Below, piece after piece: positions 1 to 12,256 of a DNA stretch of 64,000 bases. The stretch is from [Clostridium] hylemonae DSM 15053. Lineage in GTDB: Bacteria > Bacillota > Clostridia > Lachnospirales > Lachnospiraceae. A program made the translations under genes and the position numbers. The notes under the pieces were generated by a model. It saw nothing but the letters and a program-made list of their open reading frames with translations, was not told the origin of the DNA and searched no databases. The DNA is taken from the NCBI RefSeq assembly GCF_008281175.1, contig NZ_CP036524.1:558001-622000 (forward strand), read 5' to 3'. How positions within the stretch are numbered: position 1 is the first letter of the stretch; the number at the start of each line of letters is the position of its first letter.

Positions 1-444
1 GGAAGGCTGGCAGTTCCGGTTATCAACGACAAGCCGGACTATAAATTTGAACTCGGCAAAGGCGTGGTACTCAGAGAAGGCAAGGATGTGACGATCGTTG
101 CAACCGGCCTTCCGGTATCAAACTGTCTCGAGGCAGCTGAGAAGCTGGCGGCAGACGGAATCGACGCAAAGGTTATCAACATCCACACGATCAAGCCTCT
201 TGATGAGGAACTGATCGCAGAGGCTGCAAAAGAGACAGGCAAGATCGTGACCGTAGAGGAGCATTCTGTTATCGGCGGTCTTGGAAGCGCAGTGTGCGAT
301 GTAGTGGCAGAGAAGGCGCCCGCCAAGGTTTTGAAGATCGGTATCAATGATACATACGGCGAATCAGGCCCGGCAGTAGAGCTGGTGAAGAAATACGGCC
401 TGGACGCTGACAGCATCTATGAGAAAGTAAAAGCATTCTGTTAA
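1..444 (+). CDS. Transketolase, C-terminal subunit (5' end outside window)
   Basis: This is the last 147 codons of the C-terminal half of a split transketolase (pyrimidine-binding plus C-terminal domains). It works with a separate thiamine-diphosphate-binding subunit in the non-oxidative pentose phosphate pathway in the cytosol. The visible part is the transketolase C-terminal domain: the segment VTVEEHSVIGGLGSAV and the late GESGPAVELVKKYGLD are typical of the family. The frame is open to base 1, so the start and N-terminal domain lie upstream. Split transketolases of about 310 residues are usual in Clostridia. The gene ends at a strong terminator about 25 bp downstream, so it is probably the last gene of its operon. 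Confidence 0.93.
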   Translation, partial: GRLAVPVINDKPDYKFELGKGVVLREGKDVTIVATGLPVSNCLEAAEKLAADGIDAKVINIHTIKPLDEELIAEAAKETGKIVTVEEHSVIGGLGSAVCDVVAEKAPAKVLKIGINDTYGESGPAVELVKKYGLDADSIYEKVKAFC

Positions 445-467
445 AATAAATATTTAAGCGGAAGAAT

Positions 468-510
468 AAGGGACATGGCAGAGAGAATGATACTGCCATG
501 TCCCTTTTAA
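468..510 (+). terminator. Rho-independent terminator after transketolase
   Basis: A 13-bp perfect stem (AAGGGACATGGCA with TGCCATGTCCCTT, 13-nt loop) is followed by a T run. It lies just after the transketolase stop. The stem contains GGGACA/TGTCCC, the same ends as the long palindromes elsewhere in the window. Confidence 0.85.
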
Positions 511-591
511 AACCTTGAGAAAATGTAAGGGGACATTTAATATGGTACTTATTCAATTCAGTACTGCGTTTGTACGATAGGAGGAAGGCGT

Positions 592-1767
592 ATGTATGTC
601 TATGAGCAGAGGAAAAAGCAAAGTAAAAAAACAGGGCTGAAATTTACAGATCCCGTGATCCAGATGAACAGAGACCAGTTTAATGAGTGGTGCCGCATCA
701 GGCAAGTTCCATATAACGATGAACGTACACCTGATGAAAATATATTAGATGCAATAAGGCGGTGCATGGTGAGGGACAGGCAGCTGAATACGATGGGACA
801 TGATGTGAGCATAACTGTGGAGGCGCTGATGCAGCTGCTGGACGGCATGGAATATGGAAATGACGACGATGAGGGACTTGATTCTGTCCGCGGAGTTTAC
901 AACCTCATGAAAAGCAGATACTCATTTGCTAGTGCCACATATGTTATTATAGCGGCCTCGAAGCTGGGGATATGGCCAAGTCCGTCTGCGGGAGAGGGAG
1001 AATCACGTCCCTTTGAAGACATGGCGGTAGAAGAAGAGGAATTTGCGGAAGACATAAGAATACCATCGATGGTACCGGCAGACGAGGAAGAAATGGAGGA
1101 AGAAGCGCTGGATACAGAGGATGAACTATCAGATTTTCATTCAGAATCTGACGATGATTTTGCAGATCATTATACGCAGTCCGCCTCCCTGGAAGAATCA
1201 CACACATCTAATGCGGTCACGTTTTACGATACCCCTCTTCCCGTAACAGAGCTGGAAGGAGATGCAGAAATAATCCATCGCGAGACTATGCGCAAAGCGG
1301 ATGATACGGCGGACAAGGTAATAACAAGAGGGCATTCGGCAAAGACGATCTGTTGTTCTCAGTTTCAGACAAAGAGAGGCTTTGTTAAGATCGTATTTGC
1401 CAACGCGCGCGCAGTACCGCGCTTCTGCCGGCAGAAAGCGCAGGAGATGGGATATCTTATCGGCCACGGGACAGTGGCGCATGCGGAATTGAATATGTCC
1501 TTTTACCGCGATAAACACAGAGGGCATCTCAAATACATATGCCATGCCTGTGATAAGGCCGCCTGCCCGCAGTGCAGGAAGGTTTTGATCAAACGGTTTG
1601 GAAGGACTGTGTCCTTTGGTACAAAAACGAGGCAGGCCGGAAAATACAGCAGGAAATATAAGGTGCTGCGCTATCCGCCTTCGGTGAGAGATATATATTA
1701 CAGCATGATCAGCAAACACTATAAAAGCACAGGTGATCTGCTCACTGATTCTGACAGCGAGGACTAA
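592..1767 (+). CDS. Unknown protein with acidic middle and C-terminal Cys cluster
   Basis: I do not recognise this 391-residue protein. The ATG follows an AGGAGG-type site 6-7 nt upstream. The N-terminal 130 residues are mixed helical. Residues about 130-205 are a strongly acidic low-complexity stretch rich in Glu and Asp. The C-terminal third is basic and has four cysteines in a CxxC-x4-CxxC arrangement (C317, C320, C325, C328), likely a zinc knuckle. No signal peptide or membrane segment is visible, so it is probably cytosolic. The charge asymmetry and zinc motif would suit a nucleic-acid- or protein-binding role, but this is inference. It stands alone between the transketolase terminator and the HD gene. 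Confidence 0.75.
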   Translation: MYVYEQRKKQSKKTGLKFTDPVIQMNRDQFNEWCRIRQVPYNDERTPDENILDAIRRCMVRDRQLNTMGHDVSITVEALMQLLDGMEYGNDDDEGLDSVRGVYNLMKSRYSFASATYVIIAASKLGIWPSPSAGEGESRPFEDMAVEEEEFAEDIRIPSMVPADEEEMEEEALDTEDELSDFHSESDDDFADHYTQSASLEESHTSNAVTFYDTPLPVTELEGDAEIIHRETMRKADDTADKVITRGHSAKTICCSQFQTKRGFVKIVFANARAVPRFCRQKAQEMGYLIGHGTVAHAELNMSFYRDKHRGHLKYICHACDKAACPQCRKVLIKRFGRTVSFGTKTRQAGKYSRKYKVLRYPPSVRDIYYSMISKHYKSTGDLLTDSDSED

Positions 1768-1848
1768 CTATTGCAAAGATAAGGCTAACAAGGTAGAATA
1801 TAGAATGTAAAAATTTAAACAGACGATTTGTTTTATTATCTATAAAGA

Positions 1849-2361
1849 ATGACAGAAAGAGCTGACATGTTAAATATAAGAAGATCAATGATAAAAAAAC
1901 TGCACGGACTGCGCCGGAAATGGAAGGACGACTTTTACGACAGTATAAAAGATGTAGCCCGTCATCCGGTGGTACTTAGGATGAAGCTGTATCCTCACCA
2001 CGGAAACACGAACTGCTACCAGCACTGCATGAATGTTGCCTACTACAACTATCTATGGTGCCGGTTCTTTCATCTTGACGCAGAGTCGGCGGCCCGCGCC
2101 GGCATGCTGCACGATCTGTTCCTGTACGACTGGCATACACACGCCGCAAGGACCGGTGACAAGTTTCACGGACTGACACACCCGGATGTGTCATTTAGAA
2201 ATGCTTCAAGGCTGTACAAACTGAATAAAGTAGAGAAAGATATTATACGGAATCGTATGTGGCCGGTGACATTTTTCCGCTTTCCAAGGACAAAAGAAGG
2301 ATGGGTTACGACCGTTACAGACAAGTATTGCGGCGCCTGTGAAACAAGCCGTCGAAAATAA
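1849..2361 (+). CDS. HD-domain phosphohydrolase-like protein
   Basis: A small HD-superfamily protein of up to 170 residues. The metal-binding set is complete: a His in QHCMNVAYY, the HD pair in MLHDLFLYD, and a late Asp in TVTDKYCG. It also carries HGLTHP, common in this short HD subfamily. HD proteins hydrolyse phosphate esters, often nucleotides; the substrate here is unknown. No strong ribosome site precedes the ATG at 1849, and an ATG at 1867 has a weak AAGAG upstream, so the true start may be 18 nt later. The protein is cytosolic, with no signal or membrane segment, and no neighbour clarifies its role. Confidence 0.8.
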   Translation: MTERADMLNIRRSMIKKLHGLRRKWKDDFYDSIKDVARHPVVLRMKLYPHHGNTNCYQHCMNVAYYNYLWCRFFHLDAESAARAGMLHDLFLYDWHTHAARTGDKFHGLTHPDVSFRNASRLYKLNKVEKDIIRNRMWPVTFFRFPRTKEGWVTTVTDKYCGACETSRRK

Positions 2362-2475
2362 AAGGAAATGACCGTAACATGCCGGAAATTTCATTGGACA
2401 AGTCCCATCATATGATAAAATGCGCACGATCCATATGCTATCATAAGCAAAAATATGCAGATGAGGTGAGAGTAT

Positions 2476-3564
2476 ATGGAGAAACAATTTCCCAAGAATG
2501 TAAGGCAGATAGGGAACGTCAGCGATGAGCCTAAGATATATGTAGAAGACTATGTAGACACCTATTTGAGCCAACTGCGTGAGAAAGCGGCAGAGACAGC
2601 CATAGGGGCTGCCCTTGTCGGAGAGATCCAGTCTCTGGAAGACCAGAATGTGGTCTACATATCAGGGGCGATACAGATGAAAGAGCTGGAAGTCAAAGGG
2701 ACGGAGATAAACATAGAAGAAGAGACATGGAAACAGCTGGAGGAGGATAAGAAGGAATACTTCCCGTCAAAAGAGCTGGTGGGCTGGTGCCTGATCGAGA
2801 CCGGACATCCCATGGGGCTCAACAGCGGCGTAAAGAAAGTGCACGAGGCTTCGTTTTCCACGGAAAACAGCATATTTATCTGGAAGGACGCACTGGAGAC
2901 GGACGAGATATATTATGCTTATAAATACCATGAGCTGATGCAGATGGGGGGACACTATATTTACTATGAAAAAAATCCTTCCATGCAGAATTATATGATA
3001 AATACACGTAAAAAGATCGGCGTTACACCCAGTGAAGTGGTTGAGGATCGAGCTGCAAAGGATTTTCGTAGTGCAGTAAGGGAGAAGATGGAATATAAAG
3101 AGCAGAAAGGCAGTTCCAAATTCACTTACGCTACGAGCGTACTGCTTGTTGTAGTAGTACTGGCGATTGGTATCTCAACCGTTAATAACTTCGATAAAAT
3201 GGAAGCTGTCCAGACATCGCTTGAGTCATTGTCACAGTCAGTGAACAAACCGGAGAGCAAGACAGGGACCGTCAACGAAAACGAGGGAGAAGATCCGGAT
3301 AAAAATGCTGCCGCAGATGATACGAAGGCTGAGGATACAGACGCAAAAGATAAAGAAGTTTCCGGAGGAACGGTTCCGGAAACTTCTACTATTCAGGAGC
3401 AGCTCGGCGATGAAGACTACTATGTAGTCCAAAAGGGCGACACCCTGGACAGTATAAGCGTGAAGTTATATGGAAATACCTCCCACGTGGAGGCGATCTG
3501 CAAGATGAACGGACTGTCTGACGGCAACCTTATTTTCATCGGACAAAAATTGTTATTACCATAG
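2476..3564 (+). CDS. Membrane LysM protein with degenerate MPN/JAMM-like N-terminal domain
   Basis: A 362-residue protein. Residues about 1-190 follow the order of an MPN/JAMM fold: a helix, a VYISGAIQ strand, then GWCLIETGHPMG where active enzymes have GWYHSHPG, then a strand ending in WKD. The HxH pair and the S-x2-D metal ligand are not preserved, so it should be inactive as a protease. A basic stretch leads into one membrane helix (about 216-236), then an acidic linker, then a C-terminal LysM domain (about 315-362, YYVVQKGDTLDSIS) that binds peptidoglycan. By charge, the N-terminal domain is cytosolic and LysM external. The start is set by GAGGTGA upstream. The MPN assignment is fold inference; LysM is clear. 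Confidence 0.8.
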   Translation: MEKQFPKNVRQIGNVSDEPKIYVEDYVDTYLSQLREKAAETAIGAALVGEIQSLEDQNVVYISGAIQMKELEVKGTEINIEEETWKQLEEDKKEYFPSKELVGWCLIETGHPMGLNSGVKKVHEASFSTENSIFIWKDALETDEIYYAYKYHELMQMGGHYIYYEKNPSMQNYMINTRKKIGVTPSEVVEDRAAKDFRSAVREKMEYKEQKGSSKFTYATSVLLVVVVLAIGISTVNNFDKMEAVQTSLESLSQSVNKPESKTGTVNENEGEDPDKNAAADDTKAEDTDAKDKEVSGGTVPETSTIQEQLGDEDYYVVQKGDTLDSISVKLYGNTSHVEAICKMNGLSDGNLIFIGQKLLLP

Positions 3565-3615
3565 AAGTAAAATATGATATACTGAACACAAATGACAAGA
3601 CAAAAGGAGATACAG

Positions 3616-4869
3616 ATGTTACACAGAAGAAATAAAAACTTGCGTGTAGTAAGTGAATCTGGAGATCCGACAGATGCAATTATTGACCAGATAATGACGG
3701 AGTTAAACAGTGAAGACAATCCCGTTGAAAATATGGAGGCACAGATCAAACAGCATAAAATAAGATTCAGACGGCGTATCATAATAGCCGGAGCGGCTGT
3801 TGTGGCGGCGGCCGTCGGCATCTACCTCCTCATACATCTGCAGACATACACTGAGGCAAGAGTCAGCGACACTTATACGATCAAAGGGGCTGCCAACAAC
3901 AGCTATGAAGAATTCGCGGACGGAGTGCTCAAGTACAGCAGAGACGGCGTGGCGTATCTGAACCACAAAGGGGAGGAAGAATGGAACCAGCCGTACCAGA
4001 TCAAAAATCCGTTTATAGACGTGTGCCAGGAGTCCGCCGCTCTTGCGGATAAAGGCGGAAACGACATTATGGTTTTCAAAAAGGACGGGCTGAAAGGGGA
4101 GATCCACACAACATTGCCGATAGAGAAGGTGTCAGTGTCAGGGCAGGGGATCGTGAGTGTGATATTAAAAAACGAATCTTCCCCGAAAGTAATATGCTAC
4201 GACACAGCGGGAAATGTGCTCGTTGAGATAAAGGCTTCTCTGGCAGGGGCAGGTTATCCTGTTGATGTGGCGCTGTCGGAGGACGGAGAAGTCATGCTCG
4301 TATCTTACCTGTACACGCAGGACGGCAAAATAACGTCAAAGGCCGTATATTATAATTTTGGAGAGGCAGGGGAGGAGAAAGCGGACCGCCAGGTAGCGTC
4401 CAAAGAATATGAAGGAACGATCATGCCGTCGGCCTTTTTTATGAAGGGGAAGACTTCTGCGGTCGTAGGCGATGACAGGCTCGTTATATATAAAGGACTG
4501 GACAAACCGGAGGAACAGGTGAGTGTCAGGATCAAAAAAGAAATAAAAAGCGTGTTCCACAATGAGAAATATATAGGGATGGTTCTTAAAAACGAAGGCA
4601 AAGAGGGGTATGAGCTCCGGCTTTATAATGCCAAAGGCCGCCAGATAATGACCAAAGATTTTACCGGGGATTACAGCGAGGTGAAACTGAGCGGAAGCCA
4701 GGTGATCATGTATGACGGCAAAAAGTGCACGATCTTTTTGAGGACCGGAGTCAAAAAGTTTGACGGAGAGCTGAAGTCCAATATAATGGAGATGTTCCCG
4801 ATAGCAGGAGTAAATAAATACATTGTGATGAATGCAGACGGAATGGAAGTAGTCCGGCTTGTAAAATAA
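3616..4869 (+). CDS. DUF5711 family membrane-anchored beta-propeller-like protein
   Basis: A 417-residue protein resembling the DUF5711 family of Clostridia. It has an N-terminal cytosolic segment, one membrane helix at about 53-75 (IIIAGAAVVAAAVGIYLLIH), then an external region built of repeated short beta strands with phrases such as GVAYLNHKGEEEW and NVLVEIKAS, typical of PQQ or propeller blades. The reading frame is open from 3592, but AAAGGAGA sits 6-7 nt before the ATG at 3616, so that start is chosen. It lies between the LysM protein and a CvpA-like protein (10-bp gap downstream), suggesting a co-transcribed envelope module of unknown function. Confidence 0.8.
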   Translation: MLHRRNKNLRVVSESGDPTDAIIDQIMTELNSEDNPVENMEAQIKQHKIRFRRRIIIAGAAVVAAAVGIYLLIHLQTYTEARVSDTYTIKGAANNSYEEFADGVLKYSRDGVAYLNHKGEEEWNQPYQIKNPFIDVCQESAALADKGGNDIMVFKKDGLKGEIHTTLPIEKVSVSGQGIVSVILKNESSPKVICYDTAGNVLVEIKASLAGAGYPVDVALSEDGEVMLVSYLYTQDGKITSKAVYYNFGEAGEEKADRQVASKEYEGTIMPSAFFMKGKTSAVVGDDRLVIYKGLDKPEEQVSVRIKKEIKSVFHNEKYIGMVLKNEGKEGYELRLYNAKGRQIMTKDFTGDYSEVKLSGSQVIMYDGKKCTIFLRTGVKKFDGELKSNIMEMFPIAGVNKYIVMNADGMEVVRLVK

Positions 4870-4878
4870 GGAGAAAAC

Positions 4879-5796
4879 ATGAACTGGATATTAATAGCGA
4901 CAGGAGTAATATTTCTAATCTGTATTGTAGTGGGAATCTGCAGGGGAGCGATCAAAATAGCGGTATCACTGGCGGCCACCCTGCTTACTTTGCTGCTCGT
5001 TTATTTTGCCACGCCTTTTGTAGCGCAGGGGATAACAAAGTACACCCCTCTTGATGAAATGATCGAGGACCAGGTGATCAGTACGATGGCCGGGGCCGCG
5101 GCATCACAGCTTGCGGACGGCGACACCGGCGGGCTGACGGAGGAGGATGTCAGAAAAGCGTTAAATGCAGCCGGGGTGACAGAGGACATGCTGTCTCAGT
5201 ATGGGGTTACGATCCAGGATATTGTGGACGGCAAGATCAAAAGCTCAGATTTAGAGAAATATGGGATATCCGGAGATCTGCTGAAGGGGCTCGGTGGGGA
5301 AAAGAAAAAAGAGGTGGAGGATGCGATAAACAATGCAGACATCCCACGGGACCTTCAGGTTGCGGCGATCGATAAAGCAGATCTCCCGGAATTGTTTAAG
5401 GATATGCTGACGACAAATAATAACAGTGATATGTACAAGGAGCTGGGGGTGGAGACGTTTGCCCAGTATGTCGGACATTTTCTGGCGAAGCTTATAATCA
5501 ACATTATCGCGTTTCTGTGTACCTTTATCTTAGTTACCATAATAATACGGGCGATCGTATTCGCGCTTGACATTATCTCTGAGCTGCCGGTGCTCGGCGC
5601 TGTAAACCGTCTGGCGGGAGGGGCGGTCGGGGCGGCAGGCGCCCTGATCATCGTATGGACATTGTTTGTTATTATAACTTTGCTTTATACGACGGACATC
5701 GGAAAGCAGATGTTCGACATGATCGAAAGCAACAGCCTGCTGAAAATGTTGTATGACTATAACCCAATAATGAAGCTTGCCACAATTTTTAGATAA
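4879..5796 (+). CDS. CvpA family membrane protein
   Basis: A 305-residue integral membrane protein of the CvpA/colicin V production type. Two membrane segments lie in the first 55 residues and a further cluster in the last 120, including the family-typical GAVNRLAGGAVGAAGAL turn. Between them lies an enlarged hydrophilic helical insert (about residues 55-185); most CvpA proteins are only about 170 residues. The start follows AAGGAGAAAAC directly after the DUF5711 stop, so the two genes are translated from one message. CvpA proteins are linked to envelope and cell-division homeostasis; the exact role here is unknown. It is followed by a hairpin and the rRNA promoters. Confidence 0.83.
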   Translation: MNWILIATGVIFLICIVVGICRGAIKIAVSLAATLLTLLLVYFATPFVAQGITKYTPLDEMIEDQVISTMAGAAASQLADGDTGGLTEEDVRKALNAAGVTEDMLSQYGVTIQDIVDGKIKSSDLEKYGISGDLLKGLGGEKKKEVEDAINNADIPRDLQVAAIDKADLPELFKDMLTTNNNSDMYKELGVETFAQYVGHFLAKLIINIIAFLCTFILVTIIIRAIVFALDIISELPVLGAVNRLAGGAVGAAGALIIVWTLFVIITLLYTTDIGKQMFDMIESNSLLKMLYDYNPIMKLATIFR

Positions 5797-5812
5797 ATTG
5801 GGATAAAATCCC

Positions 5813-5841
5813 TTGACTTTAAAAATGAAAAATGCTATTAT
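5813..5841 (+). promoter_or_regulatory. rRNA operon promoter P1
   Basis: TTGACT and TATTAT are spaced by 17 bp, just after the CvpA-like gene stop. A hairpin with a T run follows within 10 bp, so transcripts from here may be attenuated or the hairpin may terminate upstream readthrough. Confidence 0.65.
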
Positions 5842-5846
5842 TAAAC

Positions 5847-5873
5847 TCCACCGCGGGAACGTGGTGGATTTTT
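5847..5873 (+). terminator. Hairpin with T tail between rRNA promoters P1 and P2
   Basis: TCCACC pairs with GGTGGA around a GC-rich loop, followed by TTTTT. It probably ends CvpA-operon transcription, but it lies downstream of the P1 -10 box, so it would also act on P1 transcripts. Confidence 0.6.
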
Positions 5874-5940
5874 AAGCGGGACAAGCAGATGAGAATCAGC
5901 AGAATCGCTTAAAAAAATAAAAAAAGATATCGAAAAGGTG

Positions 5941-5970
5941 TTGACAAAACAATCCAATATATGGTATCTT
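5941..5970 (+). promoter_or_regulatory. rRNA operon promoter P2
   Basis: A consensus TTGACA is followed after 18 bp by TATCTT, about 185 bp before the 16S 5' end. With P1 it gives the tandem promoter arrangement usual for rRNA operons. Confidence 0.75.
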
Positions 5971-6008
5971 ATAAAAGTTGTCGCTGACCCAAACGGGAAC
6001 GCAAAGAA

Positions 6009-6039
6009 CCTTGATAATTAAACAATAGACAACAACCCT
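6009..6039 (+). other. 16S processing stem, 5' arm
   Basis: This 31-nt segment (begins CCTTGATAATTAAAC) is complementary, with few mismatches, to 7718-7750 just beyond the 16S 3' end. The pair would form the long helix cut by RNase III to release pre-16S rRNA. Confidence 0.8.
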
Positions 6040-6156
6040 GAAAATTTCTTAAAAGAGAAAAATTCAGAACGGACATCAAAAAAAGATGTCAACCTAAAAA
6101 ACAGTAATAACGGGATAGGATTAGCTAGTAGTTAATCCTGACCGCGATTAAACACT

Positions 6157-7705
<1,549 letters not shown>

Positions 7706-7717
7706 AAAAGAAGAAGT

Positions 7718-7750
7718 AGGGGTTGTTGTTTATTGTTTAGTTTATCAAGG
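7718..7750 (+). other. 16S processing stem, 3' arm
   Basis: This is the 3' partner of 6009-6039 (text begins AGGGGTTGTTGTTTATTG). It confirms that 16S is released as an independent processing unit before the 5S gene. Confidence 0.8.
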
Positions 7751-7940
7751 AGTGAGTGCGCAGACTGGAAGCCAGTCCTGAGACGCAAGCGGGCTTGCAG
7801 GAGCAGGAATGGAAGACAGGATGCATAAGAAGGATTGAGTCTACCGAGAAGGAACGAAGTGGATTCGAGGTAGAGGAAAGACTGCACTCACGGAGTAAAA
7901 CTGAAAGAGCTTTTTTAAGCCTTCAAAAGTTTAAAAAGGA

Positions 7941-8061
7941 CTGCTGGTGGCGATGCGCCTGGGGGAAACACCCGTACCCATCTCGAACACGATGGTTAAG
8001 GCTCAGGCGGCCGATGGTACTGCACTGGAGACGGTGTGGGAGAGCAGGTGGCTGCCAGCAC
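7941..8061 (+). rRNA. 5S ribosomal RNA, located between 16S and 23S
   Basis: About 119 nt with the 5S signature: a GGCGATGCG start region, GGGGGAAACACCCGTACCC, TCTCGAACACGATGGTTAAG and a closing acceptor helix (TGCTGGTGGC at the 5' end with GCTGCCAGCA at the 3' end). It sits after 16S and before 23S rather than at the operon end. No second 5S copy is seen between the 23S 3' end and the tRNA-Asn, so the operon order is 16S-5S-23S. Ends are good to 1-3 bases. A short A-rich run follows. Confidence 0.95.
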
Positions 8062-8463
8062 TAAAAAAAGAGCAGATGCAGAACCGCTGCAAATGTTCGG
8101 GATTTAGATAAATACAGGCAAAGATGAGCAACAACTTATCACCGCCAACCCAGTCAGCAGGGCAGTGCTGTTCAGATAACTGGTTTTACCAGTGATTAGA
8201 TAAGAAAAGCCATTTTCTTATGTAATGACTGATAAAGATTCAGTCTCTATGTACCTTGAAAATTGCATACAAAGAAATAAAGATTAAATATCTTATTTAA
8301 TCAAGACATCCGAGGTAATGAAAGACTTGCTGGACGTTAGGTCCGGTGAGAAAACATTATTTATATTCGAGACAACGAATCAAAAAAACAAACCTAAGAA
8401 ACCAACGCATATCACGCTAGATATGTGTAGCGAGGGAGACACACCCGTATCTCCTGAGCATGT
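8062..8463 (+). other. Spacer between 5S and 23S, no gene seen
   Basis: About 400 bp without a tRNA or protein gene. It holds the 5' arm of the 23S processing stem (8249-8284) and several small inverted repeats (for example ATTAAATATCTTATTTAAT at 8283-8301). Confidence 0.7.
8249..8284 (+). other. 23S processing stem, 5' arm
   Basis: This segment (begins ATGTACCTTGAAAATTGCAT) is complementary over about 35 nt to 11539-11573 beyond the 23S 3' end, giving a long pre-23S helix. The 5S gene lies outside this helix. Confidence 0.8.
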
Positions 8464-11354
<2,891 letters not shown>

Positions 11355-11626
11355 AGAGCGTAGAGAGCGCGGAGTACAGGAATGATATGTGGAAAGAGGA
11401 ATGCTTGCATTCCGAAGGGAACATAGCAGGCCTGGACAGAGCATTCGCGGAGCGAAGGCACTGAGAAAACGAAGTTTTCGAAGTGAGCGCTCGGAATAAC
11501 GCATCTCGAAGCGAGAAGGTGGATAGGTAATGGATGTAATATTTATTTCTTGTATGCAGTTTTCAGGGTACATAAATAAAACCTCTTGCATAAGTTGGAT
11601 GTAAGGGGATATAATAATATAGGTGA
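11355..11626 (+). other. 23S trailer region, no gene seen
   Basis: It contains a row of short hairpins with small loops (for example GAATGCTTGCATTC, CATTCGCGGAGCGAAG and AAAACGAAGTTTTC), then the 3' arm of the 23S processing stem at 11539-11573. No 5S gene or protein gene is present. Confidence 0.7.
11539..11573 (+). other. 23S processing stem, 3' arm
   Basis: Complementary partner of 8249-8284. It ends about 55 bp before the tRNA-Asn. Confidence 0.8.
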
Positions 11627-11698
11627 TCCTCGATAGCTCAGTGGTAGAGCATTCGGCTGTTAACCGAAGGGTCGTTGGTTCAAGCCCAACTCGGGGAG
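11627..11698 (+). tRNA. tRNA-Asn (anticodon GTT)
   Basis: A 72-nt cloverleaf. The acceptor TCCTCGA pairs with TCGGGGA (one G-T pair). The anticodon stem TTCGG/CCGAA encloses CTGTTAA, with anticodon GTT at 11659-11661. The T arm is GTTGGTTCAAGCCCAAC. CCA is not encoded. It is the last gene of the rRNA unit and is followed by a strong terminator. Confidence 0.96.
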
Positions 11699-11705
11699 TT
11701 GTGAA

Positions 11706-11741
11706 GATCCTGTAAGCATTTATGCTTGCAGGATTTTTTTG
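11706..11741 (+). terminator. Terminator of rRNA/tRNA-Asn unit
   Basis: ATCCTGTAAGCAT pairs with ATGCTTGCAGGAT across a 2-nt loop, followed by a run of seven T. Confidence 0.9.
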
Positions 11742-11818
11742 TTTACTTAACTATTAAACGGAAGTGAAATGTAATGTATGGGATGCATAAAACATATTCA
11801 AAAAAGTTGATATGTATA

Positions 11819-11871
11819 TTGACAAATAATTATTTGTGCTGTATCATAAACATATCGAAAATAATAGATAT
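11819..11871 (+). promoter_or_regulatory. arsR promoter with ArsR operator
   Basis: TTGACA (11819) and TATCAT (11842) are 17 bp apart. The imperfect palindrome ATATCGAA-AATA-ATAGATAT at 11852-11871 covers the start of transcription. A near-identical palindrome precedes the downstream permease gene, so this is very likely the autoregulatory ArsR site. Confidence 0.75.
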
Positions 11872-11882
11872 GAGGTGCTGTT

Positions 11883-12179
11883 ATGAATAATGAATATACG
11901 AAAGACGCAGGAATTTTCAAAGCTCTTTGCGATGAAAAAAGACTAAAGGTTTTAAATCTTTTGAGAAGTGGAGAAAAGTGTGCGTGTGTTTTAATTGATG
12001 ATATGAGTATAGGGCAATCCACACTTTCTTATCATATGAAAATATTGTGCGATTCCGGTATTGTTGTCAGCCGGCAGGAGGGAAAATGGACATATTACAG
12101 ACTCAGCGAGTCAGGAAGCAGATATGCATTAGAAAGACTTTTGAAAATAACAACACCTGAAATAAGTAATACAAAGTGA
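11883..12179 (+). CDS. ArsR/SmtB family metal(loid)-responsive repressor
   Basis: A 98-residue winged-helix repressor. The recognition helix region reads MSIGQSTLSYHMKILCDSG. C33 and C35 (KCACV), just before it, match the position of the As(III)/Sb(III)-binding cysteines of ArsR proteins (usually CVCDL). It should repress the ArsP-type permease next door and be released by trivalent metalloids. The start ATG follows GAGGTGCTGTT. The local DNA is more AT-rich than the surrounding window. A small hairpin separates it from the permease, which has its own operator copy. Confidence 0.88.
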   Translation: MNNEYTKDAGIFKALCDEKRLKVLNLLRSGEKCACVLIDDMSIGQSTLSYHMKILCDSGIVVSRQEGKWTYYRLSESGSRYALERLLKITTPEISNTK

Positions 12180-12204
12180 AAGTCATCACGAGATGACTTT
12201 TATT
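12179..12204 (+). terminator. Small hairpin between arsR and the permease
   Basis: AAAGTCATC and GATGACTTT pair across ACGA, followed by TTATT. It starts at the arsR stop codon and probably dampens readthrough into the permease gene. Confidence 0.6.
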
Positions 12205-12213
12205 AAGAGTTAA

Positions 12214-12233
12214 ATATCGAAAATATTCGATAT
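12214..12233 (+). promoter_or_regulatory. Second ArsR-type operator, upstream of permease
   Basis: The palindrome ATATCGAA-AATA-TTCGATAT has an 8-4-8 layout. It shares its left half and spacer exactly with the site upstream of arsR. Confidence 0.7.
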
Positions 12234-12256
12234 GAGAAAAAATGGAGGTAATAACA

